This document shows positions 47,333 through 59,823 of a DNA stretch of 64,000 bases, one piece after another. Source of the DNA: Shinella pollutisoli (lineage in GTDB: Bacteria; Pseudomonadota; Alphaproteobacteria; Rhizobiales; Rhizobiaceae); the NCBI RefSeq assembly GCF_024609765.1, contig NZ_JANFDG010000007.1:62001-126000 (forward strand). Reading direction: 5' to 3'. Every line of letters begins with the position of its first letter. Positions within the stretch are counted from its first letter, which is position 1. The translations under genes were made by a program, and so were the position numbers. The notes below the pieces were generated by a model. The model was not told the DNA's origin. It did not search any database and saw only the letters and a list, made by a program, of their open reading frames with translations.

Positions 47333-47356
47333 GCCCGGCCTCGCGCCGGGCTTTTT
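47333..47356 (+). terminator. Rho-independent terminator between livK and ureD
   Basis: A 7-base GC stem (GCCCGGC / GCCGGGC) with a five-base loop is followed by TTTTT. It ends the liv transcript before the urease operon. Confidence 0.8.
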
Positions 47357-47391
47357 CGTTGCCGACGCGGAGCGACCGGAGAAGCGCCGCC

Positions 47392-48222
47392 ATGGACGCG
47401 CCCATCGAGACGGAGAATGCCCGCCCGCAGCGGGCGCGCGGTACCGGCCGGCTCGCCACGAAGGCGGGGCCGGGGGGCACGCGCCTCGACGTGCTGTTCC
47501 AGGAGGGCTGCGCGAAGATCCGGCTGCCGCACGGCAGCGACGGGGCGATGGAGGCGGTGCTGATCAACACGGCCGGCGGGCTGACGGGGGGCGACCGGCT
47601 CGACTGGAGCCTTGCGGCGGCGGCCGGCACGCGGCTGACGGCGACGACGCAGGCCTGCGAGCGCATCTACAAGGCGGCCGGCGGAACCGCCGCCGCCGTC
47701 GAGACGCGGATTTCCGTCGGCGCGGGGGCGCGGACGGACTGGCTGCCGCAGGAGACGATCCTGTTCGACCGGTCCGCGCTCGAGCGCCGGCTGGAGGTGG
47801 AGCTTGCCGCCGACGCCACCTTGCTCGCCGTCGAGGCCGTGCTGCTCGGCCGCAAGGCGATGGGCGAGACGATGAACGCAGGCCTTTTGCGCGACCGCTG
47901 GCGCATCCGCCGCGAAGGGCGGCTGATCCATGCCGAGGAGGTGCATCTTGCCGGCGACGTCGCCGCGCTGGCGGGCCGTCGCGCGGTGCTCGCCGGCGCG
48001 CGGGCCTTCGCGACCGTGCTCTTCTGCGGTGCGGCCGCCGAGGGTCATCTGGCGCCGCTCAGCCGCCTGCTTGCGGGCGCCCACGGCGGCGCCAGCCACT
48101 GGCGCGGCAAGCTCCTCGTGCGGCTCGTCGCCGAGGACGGCTTCGCGCTCAGAAAAACGCTGGTCCCGATCATTTCGCACTTGCACAATCCGGCCTCTAT
48201 GCCGAAAGTCTGGAGTCTCTAG
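47392..48222 (+). CDS. ureD: Urease accessory protein UreD
   Basis: 276 residues. The UreD/UreH fold is recognised from [14 protein letters not shown] and from [14 protein letters not shown]; UreD forms the UreDFG chaperone complex that opens apo-urease for nickel. The ATG at 47392 lies 110 bases after livK and beyond a terminator, so a separate promoter is expected. Heads the operon ureD-A-B-LprI-accessory-C-GGDEF-E-F-G. Confidence 0.92.
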   Translation: MDAPIETENARPQRARGTGRLATKAGPGGTRLDVLFQEGCAKIRLPHGSDGAMEAVLINTAGGLTGGDRLDWSLAAAAGTRLTATTQACERIYKAAGGTAAAVETRISVGAGARTDWLPQETILFDRSALERRLEVELAADATLLAVEAVLLGRKAMGETMNAGLLRDRWRIRREGRLIHAEEVHLAGDVAALAGRRAVLAGARAFATVLFCGAAAEGHLAPLSRLLAGAHGGASHWRGKLLVRLVAEDGFALRKTLVPIISHLHNPASMPKVWSL

Positions 48223-48242
48223 TCCCGCACGAAGGAGCGTCC

Positions 48243-48545
48243 ATGAACCTGACCCCGCGCGAGAAGGACAAGCTGCTGATCGCCATGGCGGCCATGGTCG
48301 CCCGCAGGCGGCTGGAGCGCGGCGTCAAGCTCAACCATCCCGAGGCCGTCGCGCTCATCACCGATTTCGTCGTCGAGGGCGCGCGCGACGGCCGCTCCGT
48401 CGCCGAGCTGATGGAGGCGGGTGCGCATGTGCTTTCGCGCGACCAGGTGATGGAGGGGATCGCCGAGATGATCCATGACATCCAGGTCGAGGCGACCTTT
48501 CCCGACGGCACGAAGCTCGTGACCGTCCACGAACCGATCCGCTGA
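48243..48545 (+). CDS. ureA: Urease gamma subunit UreA
   Basis: 100 residues, standard length. Starts [27 protein letters not shown] and continues with [12 protein letters not shown], both diagnostic of UreA. AAGGAG precedes the ATG. Structural subunit of the nickel enzyme that hydrolyses urea to ammonia and carbamate in the cytosol. Confidence 0.96.
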   Translation: MNLTPREKDKLLIAMAAMVARRRLERGVKLNHPEAVALITDFVVEGARDGRSVAELMEAGAHVLSRDQVMEGIAEMIHDIQVEATFPDGTKLVTVHEPIR

Positions 48546-48555
48546 GGAGGCCGCC

Positions 48556-48861
48556 ATGATCCCGGGCGAAATCATCGCCGCTGCCGGCGACATCGAACTC
48601 AACGCGGGCCTGCCGGTCACCGAGCTCATCGTCGCCAACACCGGCGACCGCCCGGTGCAGGTCGGCAGCCATTATCATTTCTACGAGAGCAATCCCGGCC
48701 TCTCCTTCGACCGCGAGAAGGCGCGGGGCTTGCGCCTCGACATTCCCGCCGGCACGGCGGTGCGCTTCGAGCCGGGGCAGACGCGCACGGTCCGCCTCGT
48801 GCCGCTTGTGGGCGCGCGAAAGGTCTACGGCTTCCGCCAGGCAGTGATGGGGAGCCTCTGA
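48556..48861 (+). CDS. ureB: Urease beta subunit UreB
   Basis: 101 residues. [18 protein letters not shown] and [18 protein letters not shown] are family hallmarks. Ten bases after ureA with a GAGG site. Structural subunit. Confidence 0.96.
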   Translation: MIPGEIIAAAGDIELNAGLPVTELIVANTGDRPVQVGSHYHFYESNPGLSFDREKARGLRLDIPAGTAVRFEPGQTRTVRLVPLVGARKVYGFRQAVMGSL

Positions 48862-48862
48862 G

Positions 48863-49288
48863 ATGGTCCGCGCCGCCCGCCTGCTGCCCGCCGCCGCCGT
48901 CCTCCTTCTCTCCCTGCCGTCGCTCGCGCAGGAGGAGCCGGAGGTCGACTGCGGGAATGCGATGGCGCAGATCGAGCTCAACATCTGCGCCGACCGCGAC
49001 TACCAGGCGGCCGACGCGGAGCTGAACGCCGCCTACGGGCAAGCCATGGCTGCCGCCCGGGAGATGGACGATTCCGTGCGCGACATGGGCGAGCAATATG
49101 TCGGTGCGGCCGATGCGCTGACGCGGGCGCAGCGCGCCTGGATCGGCTATCGCGACGGCCAATGCGAGCTTGCGGGCTTCGAGGCGCGCGGCGGCTCGAT
49201 GGAACCGATGCTGGTGTCCGGCTGCCTCGCCGACCTCACCCGCAAGCGCACCGCCGAGCTCAAGGCGCTCTTCACGGAAGAAGACTGA
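48863..49288 (+). CDS. LprI-type (DUF1311) secreted protein inside the urease operon
   Basis: 141 residues with a signal peptide ending in SLA. Cysteine pairs and [27 protein letters not shown] match the lysozyme-inhibitor LprI-like family. It begins two bases after ureB and would be made in the urease transcript. Its link to urea metabolism is not known; this gene is present between ureB and ureC in other rhizobia. Confidence 0.85.
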   Translation: MVRAARLLPAAAVLLLSLPSLAQEEPEVDCGNAMAQIELNICADRDYQAADAELNAAYGQAMAAAREMDDSVRDMGEQYVGAADALTRAQRAWIGYRDGQCELAGFEARGGSMEPMLVSGCLADLTRKRTAELKALFTEED

Positions 49289-49303
49289 GGGGAGGGGGAT
49301 CGG

Positions 49304-49945
49304 GTGGCACGCCGCATCGTCATCGTCGGCAACGGCGACATCCCGGAGGGGGTGGCGGAGGCGATCGACGGCGCGGACCTGGTGATCCGCTTCAACGCGT
49401 GCCGTTCCGCCGGACGCGGCGGGCTGAGGACGGACGTGGTCGCCGTCTGCAACACCGGCCGCCCGGCGCTCGCCATGCTCGGCGGCGGCTGGCAGTCGCT
49501 GGAGACGGTACGGCAGGCGCGCGCGATCTGGTGCGTGCGCGCGCCGGAGAAATTCGCGGCCCTGCGCGGGCCGCTGTCCGAGCGGCATCCCGACCTCGAC
49601 GACTTCTGCGACGACCATACGCTCGGCTTTACGACCTTCGCGCAGCTCACCGGCCGCGCGCTCCGGATCGTGCCGCCGGCCGTGCACGACCGGCTCGACG
49701 CGGCGCTCTCGGCGCACGCGCCGCCGGCCTATGTCGTGCCGAGCAGCGGCCTCGTCGTCATCGCCGACGTGCTGGACAACCTCGCCGCGGACGGCGACGA
49801 CGTCACGCTCGCCGGCTTCGGCCACCAGGGCTGGCCGGGCCATCCCTTCGCCGCCGAGCGGCTCTGGGTCGAGGCCCGCATCGCCGAGGGGCGCCTTCGC
49901 CGCCTCCATCCCGACAACCGGCCATCCGCCTCCGGAGGACGCTGA
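49304..49945 (+). CDS. Urease operon accessory protein, sialyltransferase-like fold
   Basis: 213 residues starting at GTG (49304) with a GGAGGGG site. The N-terminus [17 protein letters not shown]...DLVIRFNAC resembles the L-motif of glycosyltransferase family 29 sialyltransferases (VGN...VxRxN), with a second conserved block [12 protein letters not shown]. It is known only as a gene between ureB and ureC in rhizobia, without assigned activity. It lies 2 bases before the ureC start. Confidence 0.7.
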   Translation: MARRIVIVGNGDIPEGVAEAIDGADLVIRFNACRSAGRGGLRTDVVAVCNTGRPALAMLGGGWQSLETVRQARAIWCVRAPEKFAALRGPLSERHPDLDDFCDDHTLGFTTFAQLTGRALRIVPPAVHDRLDAALSAHAPPAYVVPSSGLVVIADVLDNLAADGDDVTLAGFGHQGWPGHPFAAERLWVEARIAEGRLRRLHPDNRPSASGGR

Positions 49946-49947
49946 CC

Positions 49948-51660
<1,713 letters not shown>

Positions 51661-51739
51661 CCGGTAAACTTCTACCATTTGTATTAGCTGGGCCTGTAAG
51701 AAATGCTGCTAGGCTTTTTCCGCGATTATGGAGAAAGCG

Positions 51740-52567
51740 ATGCTTCGCAGGCTGGCCCTTTGGATGCGGGCCCGGATGGATGTCGGCACCTTCGAGACGA
51801 AGGCCGACATCTCGACCTTCGTGCTGCACACCGTGCTGGTGGCGACGGTGATGGCGACCGCGATCTACCTGACGGTGGCGGCCGTCCTCGCGCATTTCGA
51901 TCTCCTGCCCTATCCCTTCGCCGCGGCGCTGCGCTTCGGCGGCACGACGACGATCCTGATCGCTTCCAGCGTCACGGCGCTGCTCGCCTGGCTGATCGGC
52001 TCGGCGGCGCACGAGCTTGCGATCTCGCGGGCGGAATTCGAGCGGCTGAGCAGGACCGACATGCTGTCCGGCCTCCTCAACCGGCGCGCCTTCACGGAGG
52101 AGATGGCGGCGGGCGGCGGCGAGGGCTCGCTCGCGCTCTTCGACGTCGACCGCCTCAAGGCCGTCAACGACCGCCACGGCCATGCCGTCGGCGATGCGGT
52201 GATCGTCGCCGTCTCGGAGGAGCTGCTGCGCGTCTTTCCGCCGCCGCATGCGGTCGGCCGCTTCGGCGGCGAGGAATTCGCGGTCCTGGTCCGCAGCGAG
52301 GACCGCGACGACTGTCGGCTGATGGTGGAGGAGGCGCGCCGCTCGGTCGCCTCGCATCCGGTGGAGTGGGCGGAGGGCACGGTGTTCGTGACCCTTTCGG
52401 CCGGCATCGCCGACCGGGCCGGCCGGCCGCTCGAAAGCGTGTTCGAGGCTGCCGACCGGGCGCTCTATCTCGCCAAGTCCGTCGGTCGCGACCGGGCGGT
52501 GCACGAGGACGAGGCGACGGAGCTTCTGGCGCCGCGCCGCCGGGCGGCGGGAGGCCGCGGGCGCTGA
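51740..52567 (+). CDS. Membrane-anchored diguanylate cyclase (GGEEF) between ureC and ureE
   Basis: 275 residues from the ATG with GGAG upstream (an ATG 12 bases earlier is possible). Two membrane helices (about residues 24-46 and 62-84) anchor a GGDEF domain with the active GGEEF signature; no RxxD inhibitory site is seen. It would make c-di-GMP. The position, between ureC and ureE on the same strand, is unusual for a urease operon and raises the idea that urease expression and c-di-GMP are linked. Confidence 0.87.
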   Translation: MLRRLALWMRARMDVGTFETKADISTFVLHTVLVATVMATAIYLTVAAVLAHFDLLPYPFAAALRFGGTTTILIASSVTALLAWLIGSAAHELAISRAEFERLSRTDMLSGLLNRRAFTEEMAAGGGEGSLALFDVDRLKAVNDRHGHAVGDAVIVAVSEELLRVFPPPHAVGRFGGEEFAVLVRSEDRDDCRLMVEEARRSVASHPVEWAEGTVFVTLSAGIADRAGRPLESVFEAADRALYLAKSVGRDRAVHEDEATELLAPRRRAAGGRGR

Positions 52568-52647
52568 TCCCGCGAGGCGGGAGTTCCCTCGCCGGCGCAA
52601 ACGTGCTTTTCTCGGCCCGACGATCGCTGACACGCCGAGGCTGCCCC

Positions 52648-53100
52648 TTGCCCTATCGCTCGACCGAAATCCTGCCGCGCGGAACCGGCGGCGACCGCCG
52701 GCCCATCGATGTCGTGGTGCTCTCCCACGACCAGCGCCACGTGCGCCGCAAGCTCCTGCACATGCAGCACGACGACGTGGTGATGCTCGACCTCAAGGAG
52801 CCCGTCCAGCTCGCCCATGGCGACCGGCTGCTGCTCGATACCGGCGACTGCGTCGAGATCGTCGCGGCGGAGGAGGCGCTCTACGCGGTGACGCCGCGCG
52901 ACGGGCTGCACCTCGTCGAGCTCGCCTGGCATCTCGGCAACCGCCATCTGCCGGCGCAGGTGGAGGAAGCGCGCATCCTCATCCTGCGTGATCACGTGAT
53001 CCGGGATATGCTCGTGGGCCTGGGGGCGACCGTGCGGGAGGTGTCCGAGCCGTTCCATCCGCTGCGCGGCGCCTACCATCACCATCATGCCCATGGCTGA
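52648..53100 (+). CDS. ureE: Urease accessory nickel chaperone UreE
   Basis: 150 residues, from a TTG at 52648 (GAGG eight bases upstream). [19 protein letters not shown] and [33 protein letters not shown] are UreE hallmarks, and the C-terminal tail YHHHHAHG binds nickel. Its last 14 bases overlap ureF. Confidence 0.9.
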   Translation: MPYRSTEILPRGTGGDRRPIDVVVLSHDQRHVRRKLLHMQHDDVVMLDLKEPVQLAHGDRLLLDTGDCVEIVAAEEALYAVTPRDGLHLVELAWHLGNRHLPAQVEEARILILRDHVIRDMLVGLGATVREVSEPFHPLRGAYHHHHAHG

Positions 53101-53764
53101 GGCGGTGGCGCCGGCGGCGCTGGTAAGGCTGATGACCTGGCTGTCGCCCGCCTTCCCGGTCGGGGCCTTCGCCTATTCCGGCGGGCTGGAGCAGGCCGCG
53201 GGCGACGGCGACGTGCGCGACGGCGGAACGCTTCGCGACTGGCTCGACGCGCTGCTCGCCAATGGTACGCTCTGGAACGACGCGGTGCTTTTGGCGGAGG
53301 CCTACCGGTCGGCGGAGGACGCGGCGCGCCTCGCCGCCGTCGCCGAGCTCGCCGAGGCGCTTGCCGGCTCCGCCGAGCGCCACCGCGAGACCATGCTGCT
53401 CGGCGAGGCCTTCCTCGCCGCGGCCGCCGGCTGGCCGCATCCGCTGCTGGAGCGGCTTTCGCCGGGTGCCGCCTATCCGGTGGCGGTGGGGGCGGTCGCG
53501 GGCGCCCACGGCGTCGGGCTTGCGGCGGCACTTGCGGCCTGGCTGCACGCGGCGCTCTCCAATCTCGTCTCGGTCGCGATCCGCTGCGGCGTGATCGGCC
53601 AGCGCGACGGCGTGGCGGTCCTGGCCGGGCTGGAGGCGCATGTGCTGGAACGGGCCGAAGCGGCGGCGTGCTCGACGCTCGACGATCTGGGCGGTGCGGT
53701 CATCCGCGCCGATATCGCAAGCCTGCGGCACGAGACGCTCCGGACGCGGCTATTCCGCTCGTAG
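53087..53764 (+). CDS. ureF: Urease accessory protein UreF
   Basis: 225 residues. [20 protein letters not shown] is the UreF signature and [18 protein letters not shown] follows. It bridges UreD and UreG in urease activation. The start lies within ureE and the stop 20 bases before ureG. Confidence 0.94.
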   Translation: MPMAEAVAPAALVRLMTWLSPAFPVGAFAYSGGLEQAAGDGDVRDGGTLRDWLDALLANGTLWNDAVLLAEAYRSAEDAARLAAVAELAEALAGSAERHRETMLLGEAFLAAAAGWPHPLLERLSPGAAYPVAVGAVAGAHGVGLAAALAAWLHAALSNLVSVAIRCGVIGQRDGVAVLAGLEAHVLERAEAAACSTLDDLGGAVIRADIASLRHETLRTRLFRS

Positions 53765-53784
53765 ACAAGAGGTTGGAGGTTCCC

Positions 53785-54399
<615 letters not shown>

Positions 54400-54411
54400 G
54401 CCGCCCGCCCG

Positions 54412-55095
54412 TCAGATGCGCCGGAGCGCCTCCGGATCCTCGACCTGCACGAAGCGGCCGCGCACGTTGACGCCGTGGCCGCGCAGCATGGAGAAGGCGC
54501 GCGACAGGGCTTCCGGCGCGAGCCCCAGCTTTCCGGCGAGCAGGCTCTTCTGGTAGGGCAGGCGGAAGCTGGCCGCCTTGCCGTCATGCGCGCAATTGTC
54601 GAGCAGGTAGCGCGCGACGCGCTGCGGCGCCGTGTGCAGCCGGTCGTTGGCGAGGTTGGAATAGGCGCTGGCAAGCTGCTCGGAGAGCGCGTTCATCAGC
54701 ACGAGCGCCAGGTCGGGCCGGCGGCCGGCGATCTCGCGTACGCGCTTCAGGTCGAAGCGGGCGAGCGTCGAGGGTTCGGCCGCCTGGGCCGTCGCCGTGT
54801 AGCGGCCGCCGTCGAAGACGAGGCTGACGCCGATCAGGTCGCCGGGGCCGTAGAGCTCCACGTCGGCTTCCCGTCCGTCCGGGTCGAGCTTGTAGACGCG
54901 GATATAGCCGGAGAGCACGCAGAAGAGCGTGTCGGCGGCCTCGCCCTCGCGGAAGAGAATCTGCCGGGCCGGCAACGTGCCGATCGCGGCGATCTCCATC
55001 ATGGCCGCGGCGCTCTCGACGCCAAGTTGCGACAAAAGGCGGGAGCTCAGCAAGGTTTCCCTTTCCCGTACGCCGGGTCTCAACAGCCTGTTCAT
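54412..55095 (-). CDS. Crp/Fnr family regulator (DNR/NnrR-like branch)
   Basis: 227 residues from the ATG at 55095 (GGAG site; an upstream in-frame start at 55119 is weaker). A cyclic-nucleotide-like beta roll (about 30-140) is followed by a winged helix whose recognition region LPYQKSLLAGKLGLAPEALSRAFSML resembles DNR/NnrR-type nitric-oxide or oxygen regulators. No N-terminal Cys cluster is present. A perfect FNR box 80 bases upstream implies control by FNR/FixK, or autoregulation. It is probably linked to low-oxygen or nitric-oxide responses. Confidence 0.85.
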   Translation of the reverse strand: MNRLLRPGVRERETLLSSRLLSQLGVESAAAMMEIAAIGTLPARQILFREGEAADTLFCVLSGYIRVYKLDPDGREADVELYGPGDLIGVSLVFDGGRYTATAQAAEPSTLARFDLKRVREIAGRRPDLALVLMNALSEQLASAYSNLANDRLHTAPQRVARYLLDNCAHDGKAASFRLPYQKSLLAGKLGLAPEALSRAFSMLRGHGVNVRGRFVQVEDPEALRRI

Positions 55096-55175
55096 CGATT
55101 TCACTCCACGCTCCCGCAAGCGTTGTTGGTCTTCTTCCGATGCAAGAACGATAAACCAGTGACGGATAGTCGGGT

Positions 55176-55189
55176 TTGATCTCGATCAA
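55176..55189 (-). promoter_or_regulatory. Perfect FNR/FixK-type box upstream of the Crp/Fnr gene
   Basis: TTGATCTCGATCAA matches TTGAT-N4-ATCAA exactly. Placed about 80 bases before the start, a normal distance for activation from -41. Confidence 0.7.
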
Positions 55190-55202
55190 AGAAGAAAACG
55201 AA

Positions 55203-55232
55203 CGGCCGGCCCGCCTTTCGACGGACCGGCCG
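55203..55232 (-). terminator. Terminator-like hairpin after the RND transporter gene
   Basis: CGGCCGG and CCGGCCG arms (7 bases) around a 16-base loop lie 24 bases past the RND stop, with TTCGTTTTCTT following on the minus strand. Confidence 0.45.
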
Positions 55233-55255
55233 CTCTGTTCCTGCGGTGCGCGGCG

Positions 55256-58200
55256 TTACTCGGCGGCCAGTGCCGAGTGGTGGACGACGCTGAAGGGCTT
55301 GCGCTCGGCGGTCTTCTTCTCGAGCGTCTCGATGCGCTTTTCGAGCTCGGAGACGTTCTGCGCGGTATTGTCGGCAAGCCGCGTCAGTTCTTCCGGGTCG
55401 AGCGCCAGGCGCTCCTCGTCCTTCTTGCCAACGAAGCGGCCGAAGGCCCAGGCGAAGAAGCGCGAGACGTCGTCCATGATCAGGAAGAAGGACGGCACGA
55501 CGACGAGCGACAGCACGGTCGAGACGATGATGCCGCCGATCACGGCGATCGCCATCGGTGAGCGGAACGAGCCGCCTTCGCCGACGCCGAGGGCCGAGGG
55601 CAGCATGCCCGCCGACATGGCGATGGAGGTCATGACGATGGGGCGTGCGCGCTTGCGGCCCGCCTCGATCATCGCCGCCACCCGCTCCATGCCGTGGCGG
55701 CGCATCTCGATGGCGAAGTCGACGAGCAGGATCGCGTTCTTGGTGACGATGCCCATCAGCATCAGGATGCCGATCAGCACGGGCATGGAGAGCGAGTTCT
55801 GCGTGAGGATCAGGCCCGCTGCCACGCCGCCGATGGCGAGCGGCAGCGAGAGCAGGATCGTGAAGGGCTGGATCACGTCCTTGAACAGCAGGATCAGCAC
55901 CATCAGCACCAGCAGCAGGCCGAGCAGCATGGCGTTGCCGAAGGACTGCTGCATCTCGGCCTGGATCTCCGCGTCGCCGCTTTCGGCGAACTGGACGGAG
56001 GGCGGCATGTCGATGCTGGAGGCGATCTCCTTGAAGCGGGCGCTCGCCGTATCGAGCGCGACGCCCTGCCGGAGGTCCGAGCCGACGGAGACGACGCGGT
56101 TGCGGTTGTGGCGCTTCACCGCGCTCGGGCCTTCCGAATAGTCGATGTCGGCGACGGTCGACAGCGGCACGAGCGTGCCGCTCGCCGTCTGGATCTTCAG
56201 GTTGCGGATGGCGGCGAGGTCGGTGCGGAAGGTCCGGTCGACCTGCACGCGGATCGGGATCAGCCGCCCGTCGAGCGAGATCTTGGAAAGCGCGGCGTCG
56301 ATGTCGCCGATGGTGGCGACGCGCACGACCTCGGAGATCTGCGCCGTGGTGACGCCGAGGCGGGCCATCTGGTCGTCGCGCGGACGGATCTGCAGCTCGG
56401 GGCGCGGCAGCGAGCCTTCCGAGCTGACATTGGCGAGCAGCGGATCGGCGCGCAGCTTCGCCTCCAGCTTCGCCACGGTGTCGTTCAGCGCCTCCTCGTC
56501 GTTGGAGAGCAGGTTGAAGGAGAGGTCGCGCTCGCCGCGGTCGTTGAGCTTGATGACGCGCACGTCCGGGATGTCGCGCACGGCCGCGAAGATGTCCTTC
56601 TCGATCTCCCATTGCGGGCGGATGCGGCCCTTCGGTTCCAGCTTCGGCAGGTGGGCGCCGATCACCGGCAGGCGGCCGATCACGTCGTTGACGAGGCGGT
56701 TGACGAGCGAATGGTCGAGCTTGTCGAGGTTGATTGTCACCGAGGCGCGGCGCAGCTCCAGGTCACCCTTGGGCGAGGAGCCGCCGAGCACGAAGACGTT
56801 GGAAACGCCGTCGATGTCCTTCACCCGCTCGTAGATGCGGCTCGTCGTGCGGTCGGTGTCCTCCAGCATGGCGTCCGGCGGCAGCTCGACGGAGAGCACG
56901 AGGCGCGAGGCGTCCTCCGGCGGCATGAAGCTGCCGGGCACGGTCGACAGCAGCGCGACGGAACCGACGAGGAAGGCGATCGCCGCGAGCAGCGTGGCGT
57001 AGCGGCCGTACCAGCGGCGCGTCGTCGTGCTGACGAGCCAGGTGTAGCCGCGCATGAAGGCGCCTTCCTTCTGCTCGCCGTGCCCGTCCGCGTCGCCCGA
57101 TTTCATCAGGTAGGCCGCCATGACCGGCGTGATCAGGCGGGCGACCGCCAGCGAGAAGAACACGGCGACCGCGACCGTCAGGCCGAACTGGATGAAATAC
57201 TGGCCGGGAATGCCGGGCATGAAGGAGACCGGCACGAAGACGGCGATGATCGTGAAGGTCGTGGCGATGACGGCAAGCCCGATCTCGTCGGCCGCCTCGA
57301 TCGCCGCGCGGTACGGCGTCTTGCCCATGCGGATGTGGCGGGCGATATTCTCGATCTCGACGATGGCGTCGTCGACGAGGATGCCGGTGGCGAGCGTCAG
57401 CGCGAGGAAGGAGACGAGGTTCAGCGAGAAGCCGAGCAGGTCCATCACGAAGAAGGTGGGGATCGCCGAGAGCGGCAGGGCCACCGCCGAGATCAGCGTC
57501 GCCCGCCAGTTGCGCAGGAAGAGGAGCACGACGACGACGGCGAGCAGCGCGCCCTCCATCAGCGTGTGGAGTGCTGCCTCGTAATTGCCGTAGGTGAAGT
57601 AGACGGCGTCGTCCACCTGCTCGATGGCGACGTCCGGATATTGCGCGCGCACCGTGGCAAGCGCCTTCTCGACGGATTCCGACACCGTCACCTCGCTTGC
57701 GCCCTTCGAGCGGAAGACGGCGAAGGTGACGACCGGGTTGCCGTTGAAGCGCGAGAAGGAGCGCGGCTCCTCGTAGGTGTCGGTGACCGTGCCGAGGTCG
57801 GAAAGGCGCACGAAGCGGCCGTTCGGCAGCGCGATGGTGGTGGCGGCGAGCTTCTCGACGGAGCGGGCGTCGCCGAGCGTGCGGATCGCCTGCTCGCTGC
57901 CGGCGAGCTGGCCGCGGCCGGAGCCGACGTCGGCGTTCATGCTGCGAAGCTGGCGGTTCACGTCGGCGGCGGAGATGCCGAAGGAGGAAAGCTTGTCCGG
58001 GTTGAGGTCGATGCGCACCTCGCGGTCGGCGCCGCCGAAGCGGTCGACCTTGCCGATGCCGGTCTGGCCCTGCAGCGCGCGCTTGACCTTGTCGTCGACG
58101 AACCAGGAGAGTTCCTCCAGCGTCATGTTGGGCGAGGAGACGGCGAAGGTCTGGATCGCCTGGCCCTCGACGTCGATCTTCGAGACGACGGGCTCCTCGA

Positions 58201-58567
58201 CGGAGGCGGGCAGGTCGTTGCGGATGCGGTCGATCGCATCCTTCACGTCCTGCAGCGCCTGGTTCGTCGGCACCTCGATCTCGAAGAGCACGGAGGTTAT
58301 GGAGCTGCCGTCGGTGACGGTGGACATGATGTCGTCGACGCCGGCGATGCCGGCGACCGCGTCCTCGATCTCCTTCGTCACCTGCACTTCGAGCTCGGCC
58401 GGGGCCGCGCCGCTCTGGCTCACCGAGACGGCGATGATCGGCACGTCGATGTTCGGGAAGCGCGTGATCGGCAGCGTGTAGAAGGACTGGATGCCGACAT
58501 AGATCAGCAGGAAGAAGGCGAGCAGCGGCGCAATCGGGTTGCGGATCGACCAGGCTGAAAAGTTCAT
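55256..58567 (-). CDS. RND efflux transporter permease subunit
   Basis: 1103 residues, normal length for an AcrB/MexF-type RND pump. Twelve membrane helices, with the proton-relay Asp pair in GILVDDAIVEIENI, and two large periplasmic loops. It exports drugs or toxic compounds. The adaptor gene lies 53 bases upstream on the same strand. No duct gene is adjacent. The substrate cannot be told. Confidence 0.94.
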   Translation of the reverse strand: MNFSAWSIRNPIAPLLAFFLLIYVGIQSFYTLPITRFPNIDVPIIAVSVSQSGAAPAELEVQVTKEIEDAVAGIAGVDDIMSTVTDGSSITSVLFEIEVPTNQALQDVKDAIDRIRNDLPASVEEPVVSKIDVEGQAIQTFAVSSPNMTLEELSWFVDDKVKRALQGQTGIGKVDRFGGADREVRIDLNPDKLSSFGISAADVNRQLRSMNADVGSGRGQLAGSEQAIRTLGDARSVEKLAATTIALPNGRFVRLSDLGTVTDTYEEPRSFSRFNGNPVVTFAVFRSKGASEVTVSESVEKALATVRAQYPDVAIEQVDDAVYFTYGNYEAALHTLMEGALLAVVVVLLFLRNWRATLISAVALPLSAIPTFFVMDLLGFSLNLVSFLALTLATGILVDDAIVEIENIARHIRMGKTPYRAAIEAADEIGLAVIATTFTIIAVFVPVSFMPGIPGQYFIQFGLTVAVAVFFSLAVARLITPVMAAYLMKSGDADGHGEQKEGAFMRGYTWLVSTTTRRWYGRYATLLAAIAFLVGSVALLSTVPGSFMPPEDASRLVLSVELPPDAMLEDTDRTTSRIYERVKDIDGVSNVFVLGGSSPKGDLELRRASVTINLDKLDHSLVNRLVNDVIGRLPVIGAHLPKLEPKGRIRPQWEIEKDIFAAVRDIPDVRVIKLNDRGERDLSFNLLSNDEEALNDTVAKLEAKLRADPLLANVSSEGSLPRPELQIRPRDDQMARLGVTTAQISEVVRVATIGDIDAALSKISLDGRLIPIRVQVDRTFRTDLAAIRNLKIQTASGTLVPLSTVADIDYSEGPSAVKRHNRNRVVSVGSDLRQGVALDTASARFKEIASSIDMPPSVQFAESGDAEIQAEMQQSFGNAMLLGLLLVLMVLILLFKDVIQPFTILLSLPLAIGGVAAGLILTQNSLSMPVLIGILMLMGIVTKNAILLVDFAIEMRRHGMERVAAMIEAGRKRARPIVMTSIAMSAGMLPSALGVGEGGSFRSPMAIAVIGGIIVSTVLSLVVVPSFFLIMDDVSRFFAWAFGRFVGKKDEERLALDPEELTRLADNTAQNVSELEKRIETLEKKTAERKPFSVVHHSALAAE

Positions 58568-58620
58568 GTCCCTAAAGTCCTGTTCCTGTGTGCCTTGCGG
58601 GCGCTGTCGTTCGTCGGGCG

Positions 58621-59823
58621 TCAGTCGGCGGCGGCCTGCTCGGCATGGACCGGGTTGACGCGGTCGCCGTCGCGCACATAGGCGCCGGCCTTCGCCACCA
58701 CCTCCTCGCCGACGGCAAGGCCGCTGACGATCTCGATCACCTGGCCGTCCTGGATGCCGGTCTCGACGGGCACGAGCCGCACCACGCCGTCCTCCACCTT
58801 GCGCACGACGGTCTCGCCGCGGGCCGTCGTAACGGCGGAAAGCGGCAGCACAATGCCTTCCTTCTCCTCGGTGACGATCTCGGCGCTCGCGAACATGCCG
58901 GCGCGTGCGCGCTCCGGCTGGTCGAAACCGATATAGACGCGGCCGAGGCGGCTCTGCGCATCGAGCGTCGGCTCGACGAGGCGGATCGTCCCGGAAAGCT
59001 TCGCCGCGCCGCCGGCGAGCGTCACCGTCGCCTTCTGGCCGGGGGCGAGCTTGAGGATGTCGTCCTCCGCCACGTCCGCCTTGAGCTCGATTTTGCCGTC
59101 GCGGATGACGGTGAAGAGGGGCGTGGCGGCGCCGGTCGCGATCGCGCCGATCTTGGCCGAGCGCGCGGAGACGACGCCGGCGACGGGCGACTTGACGGCG
59201 GTGCGGGCGAGCTTGAGGTCGATGTCGGCGATCTGCGCCTCGGCGAGCTTGATGTCCGCCTCGGAGACCGCGATCGCCTGTTCGGCGGATTCGACGCGGG
59301 CAAGCGCGCTTTCCGCGGCGGCCACGGCCTGGTCGGCGGCGGCCTGCGACTGCGTGCCGGCCTTCGAGAGCCGGAGGGCCCGGTCTCGGGCGCGCACCGC
59401 CTCGTCGGCGGTGGCCCTGGCCTCGGTGCGCTGCGCCTTGATCTGGGCGAGGCCGGCGCGGGCCTTGGCGAGGCCGGCTTCGAGCTGGCTCTTCTGGAGG
59501 ACGAGCGTGTCGTCGTTGAGGGTGGCGAGCGTGCCGTCCGCCTCGACCCGGTCGCCGACGTCGGCCTCGAGCGTGCGGATCGACAGGCCCTCGACCAGCG
59601 GCGCGACATAGACCTCCTCGACCGCCTGCACCGTGCCGGAGGCGATCACGCGGTCGCGGATCTGGCGCGTCTCCGCGGCGGTGACGACGATGGAGGGAAG
59701 GTTCTGCTCGGCCTGGGCTTCCGCCTCATTCGTCGCCGCGTCGGCGGCGAGGGCCGCGACGGGGCTGAGCGCCAGCAGGACGGCGACGGAAAAAGAGAGT
59801 GCTTTCCTGGGTCCACAAGCCAT
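58621..59823 (-). CDS. RND efflux periplasmic adaptor subunit
   Basis: 400 residues from the ATG at 59823 (GGAAAG site). It has a signal peptide (MACGPRKALSFSVAVLL to AALA), a long alpha-helical hairpin (about 100-210) between lipoyl halves, and a beta-barrel domain. It couples the RND permease to an outer-membrane duct. Longer starts at 59844 or 59937 are possible. Confidence 0.92.
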   Translation of the reverse strand: MACGPRKALSFSVAVLLALSPVAALAADAATNEAEAQAEQNLPSIVVTAAETRQIRDRVIASGTVQAVEEVYVAPLVEGLSIRTLEADVGDRVEADGTLATLNDDTLVLQKSQLEAGLAKARAGLAQIKAQRTEARATADEAVRARDRALRLSKAGTQSQAAADQAVAAAESALARVESAEQAIAVSEADIKLAEAQIADIDLKLARTAVKSPVAGVVSARSAKIGAIATGAATPLFTVIRDGKIELKADVAEDDILKLAPGQKATVTLAGGAAKLSGTIRLVEPTLDAQSRLGRVYIGFDQPERARAGMFASAEIVTEEKEGIVLPLSAVTTARGETVVRKVEDGVVRLVPVETGIQDGQVIEIVSGLAVGEEVVAKAGAYVRDGDRVNPVHAEQAAAD

